NCBI GenBank assembly: GCA_029210865.1
Contig: JARGGE010000025.1
Coordinates: 1-14,528 of the forward strand
Direction: 5' to 3'
Source: Trueperaceae bacterium
GTDB lineage: Bacteria; Deinococcota; Deinococci; Deinococcales; Trueperaceae
DNA length: 14,528 bases
Shown: positions 13,480-14,528 of the stretch, one piece after another
Layout: every line of letters begins with the position of its first letter
How positions within the stretch are numbered: position 1 is the stretch's first letter
Position numbers and translations under genes: made by a program
Notes under the pieces: generated by a model
What the model saw: only the letters and a program-made list of their open reading frames with translations
Database searches by the model: none
Told to the model about the DNA's origin: nothing

Positions 13480-14528
13480 ATGTCGAACACGCAGCCCCCG
13501 TACGTGCTCGTCGCCATGGCCTCCGAGGCCCGCGGCGACGGGCTGCGGCCGGTGGTGTCGGCGCTGCGCCTCGGCACCGAGGTGTTCGACGACGTCGAGA
13601 AGCTGCTGTACCACACGCGCGGCTCGGTCCCCGAGGCGATCGTGCTCGAGCACGCGCTCGTGGACAAGGTCGCGCAGCTCGACCTGATCGCCCTGCTGCG
13701 CCGGCGCGCGTCGCTCGTCGACGTGCCGATCGTCTACCTGGGCCCTGCGAACCCCGAGCTCGAGGCGAAGGTGGTCGACCAGGGCGTCGACGCCTACCTG
13801 GTGCTGCCGACCCGACCCGACGTGGTGCGCGCCACCCTGAAGCGCTTGCTCGACCGGCGCCAGGTGGAGCGCGGCCTGCGCCACGCGCTGGAGCAGTCGC
13901 GCCGCTTCGAGCAGGCTTACAAGGAATCGGAACGCGTCAAGGACGACTTGATCCACATGCTCGTTCACGACCTCAAGAGCCCGATCTCGAGCGTCATGGG
14001 GCTCCTGGACCACTCGCTCGACATGCTCAAAGCGGGGCCGCAGGAGGACGCGGGCCTCGACGAGTTGCTCGGCCTGGCGCGCAGCGAGGCGCAGCACCTC
14101 CTGAACCTCGCGGCCAACATCCTCGACGTCCGGCGGATGAAGGAGGGCCACATGCCCTACGCGCCCGGCGTCGTCGCGAGCCTCACCGAGCTCGCCAAGG
14201 AGGCGCTCGGCGACGTCTCGGGCGGACCGCGCGACCGCCATTTCGGCTTCCTGGTGCGGCCGGAGGCCGAGCGCATCGTCGCCGACCCCAACCTGCTGCG
14301 GCGGGTGCTCGCGAACCTCATGGCCAACGCCATCAAGCACACCCGCCGTGGCGGGTACATCGACTTCCGCGCCTGGAAGCAGGACGACGACTTCGTGCTG
14401 TCGGTGCGCGACGACGGCGAGGGCATCCCCGAGGCCGATCAGAAGCGGATCTTCAACGCCTTCGAGCAGTCCCGCCACACCGTCCACGACCGCTACGACA
14501 CCGGGATGGGGCTCACCTTCTGCAAGCT
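13480..14528 (+). CDS. Sensor histidine kinase with degenerate receiver-like N-terminus (3' partial)
   Basis: The window holds 349 codons of a cytoplasmic two-component kinase. Residues about 7-127 fold-match a response-regulator receiver. At the aligned positions the acidic pair is missing (VLVAMAS), the phosphoacceptor Asp is Glu57 (IVLEHAL), the Thr/Ser is Gly88 (IVYLGPA) and the Lys is Leu109 (YLVLPTRP). A short coiled coil (about 128-155) leads to HisKA with phosphoacceptor H163 in LVHDLKSPISS. The ATPase domain shows the N box (ANLMANAIKHT, N283), the G1 box (RDDGEGIP, 310-317) and the G2 box (DTGMGLTF). No membrane segment is seen, so the signal must be intracellular. No cognate regulator is in the window, though one may follow. 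The frame runs off the end just after the G2 box. Confidence 0.92.
   Translation, partial: MSNTQPPYVLVAMASEARGDGLRPVVSALRLGTEVFDDVEKLLYHTRGSVPEAIVLEHALVDKVAQLDLIALLRRRASLVDVPIVYLGPANPELEAKVVDQGVDAYLVLPTRPDVVRATLKRLLDRRQVERGLRHALEQSRRFEQAYKESERVKDDLIHMLVHDLKSPISSVMGLLDHSLDMLKAGPQEDAGLDELLGLARSEAQHLLNLAANILDVRRMKEGHMPYAPGVVASLTELAKEALGDVSGGPRDRHFGFLVRPEAERIVADPNLLRRVLANLMANAIKHTRRGGYIDFRAWKQDDDFVLSVRDDGEGIPEADQKRIFNAFEQSRHTVHDRYDTGMGLTFCK

Overview
The window is a compact, very GC-rich stretch of bacterial chromosome that carries housekeeping and metabolic genes. Most genes lie on the + strand, with three on the - strand. Third codon positions are almost all G or C, and GTG starts are common. 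At least seven genes have a TAnnnT -10-like hexamer 6 to 8 nt before the start codon and no Shine-Dalgarno sequence, which is the pattern of leaderless transcription. Together with the gene content (YgfZ, a stand-alone B12 subunit, a UbiA-like prenyltransferase, TruD, a Lon-N protein, a DUF512 radical SAM protein), this suggests Deinococcota, perhaps a Truepera-like lineage. That is an inference; other high-GC groups with leaderless mRNAs, such as Actinobacteria, are not excluded.

Layout, left to right. The 3' part of a YgfZ/GcvT-type folate-binding protein is followed by a stand-alone cobalamin-binding subunit of an acyl-CoA mutase and by a secreted LysM/M23 peptidoglycan peptidase. The peptidase converges on a coiled-coil/zinc-ribbon protein. 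That gene diverges, from a strikingly symmetric promoter region (3068-3108), from a pair made of an unrecognised 168-aa protein and an HDAC-fold deacetylase. A PDZ/radical SAM/DUF512 protein, a metallo-beta-lactamase-fold hydrolase and a UbiA-family prenyltransferase then run in one direction. A 42-bp tandem repeat of three units sits between the first two. A Gfo/Idh/MocA oxidoreductase converges on UbiA.

A tRNA-Asp gene follows, with its own TTGACA promoter and a hairpin terminator. A Lon-N (PUA-like) domain protein is then translationally coupled by a GTGA overlap to TruD, the tRNA pseudouridine-13 synthase. TruD overlaps tail to tail with a large membrane-anchored VWA protein, and a second 42-bp tandem repeat (two units) lies across that junction. 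The VWA gene diverges from a histidine kinase, cut by the window end, whose N-terminal domain looks like a receiver that has lost its phosphorylation residues.

The genes do not form one pathway. I see no mobile element, CRISPR array or obvious defence system. The least explained items are the symmetric divergent promoter, the two 42-bp repeats at gene 3' ends, the degenerate receiver-kinase, and the uncharacterised partner of the deacetylase. No gap between genes exceeds about 135 bases.
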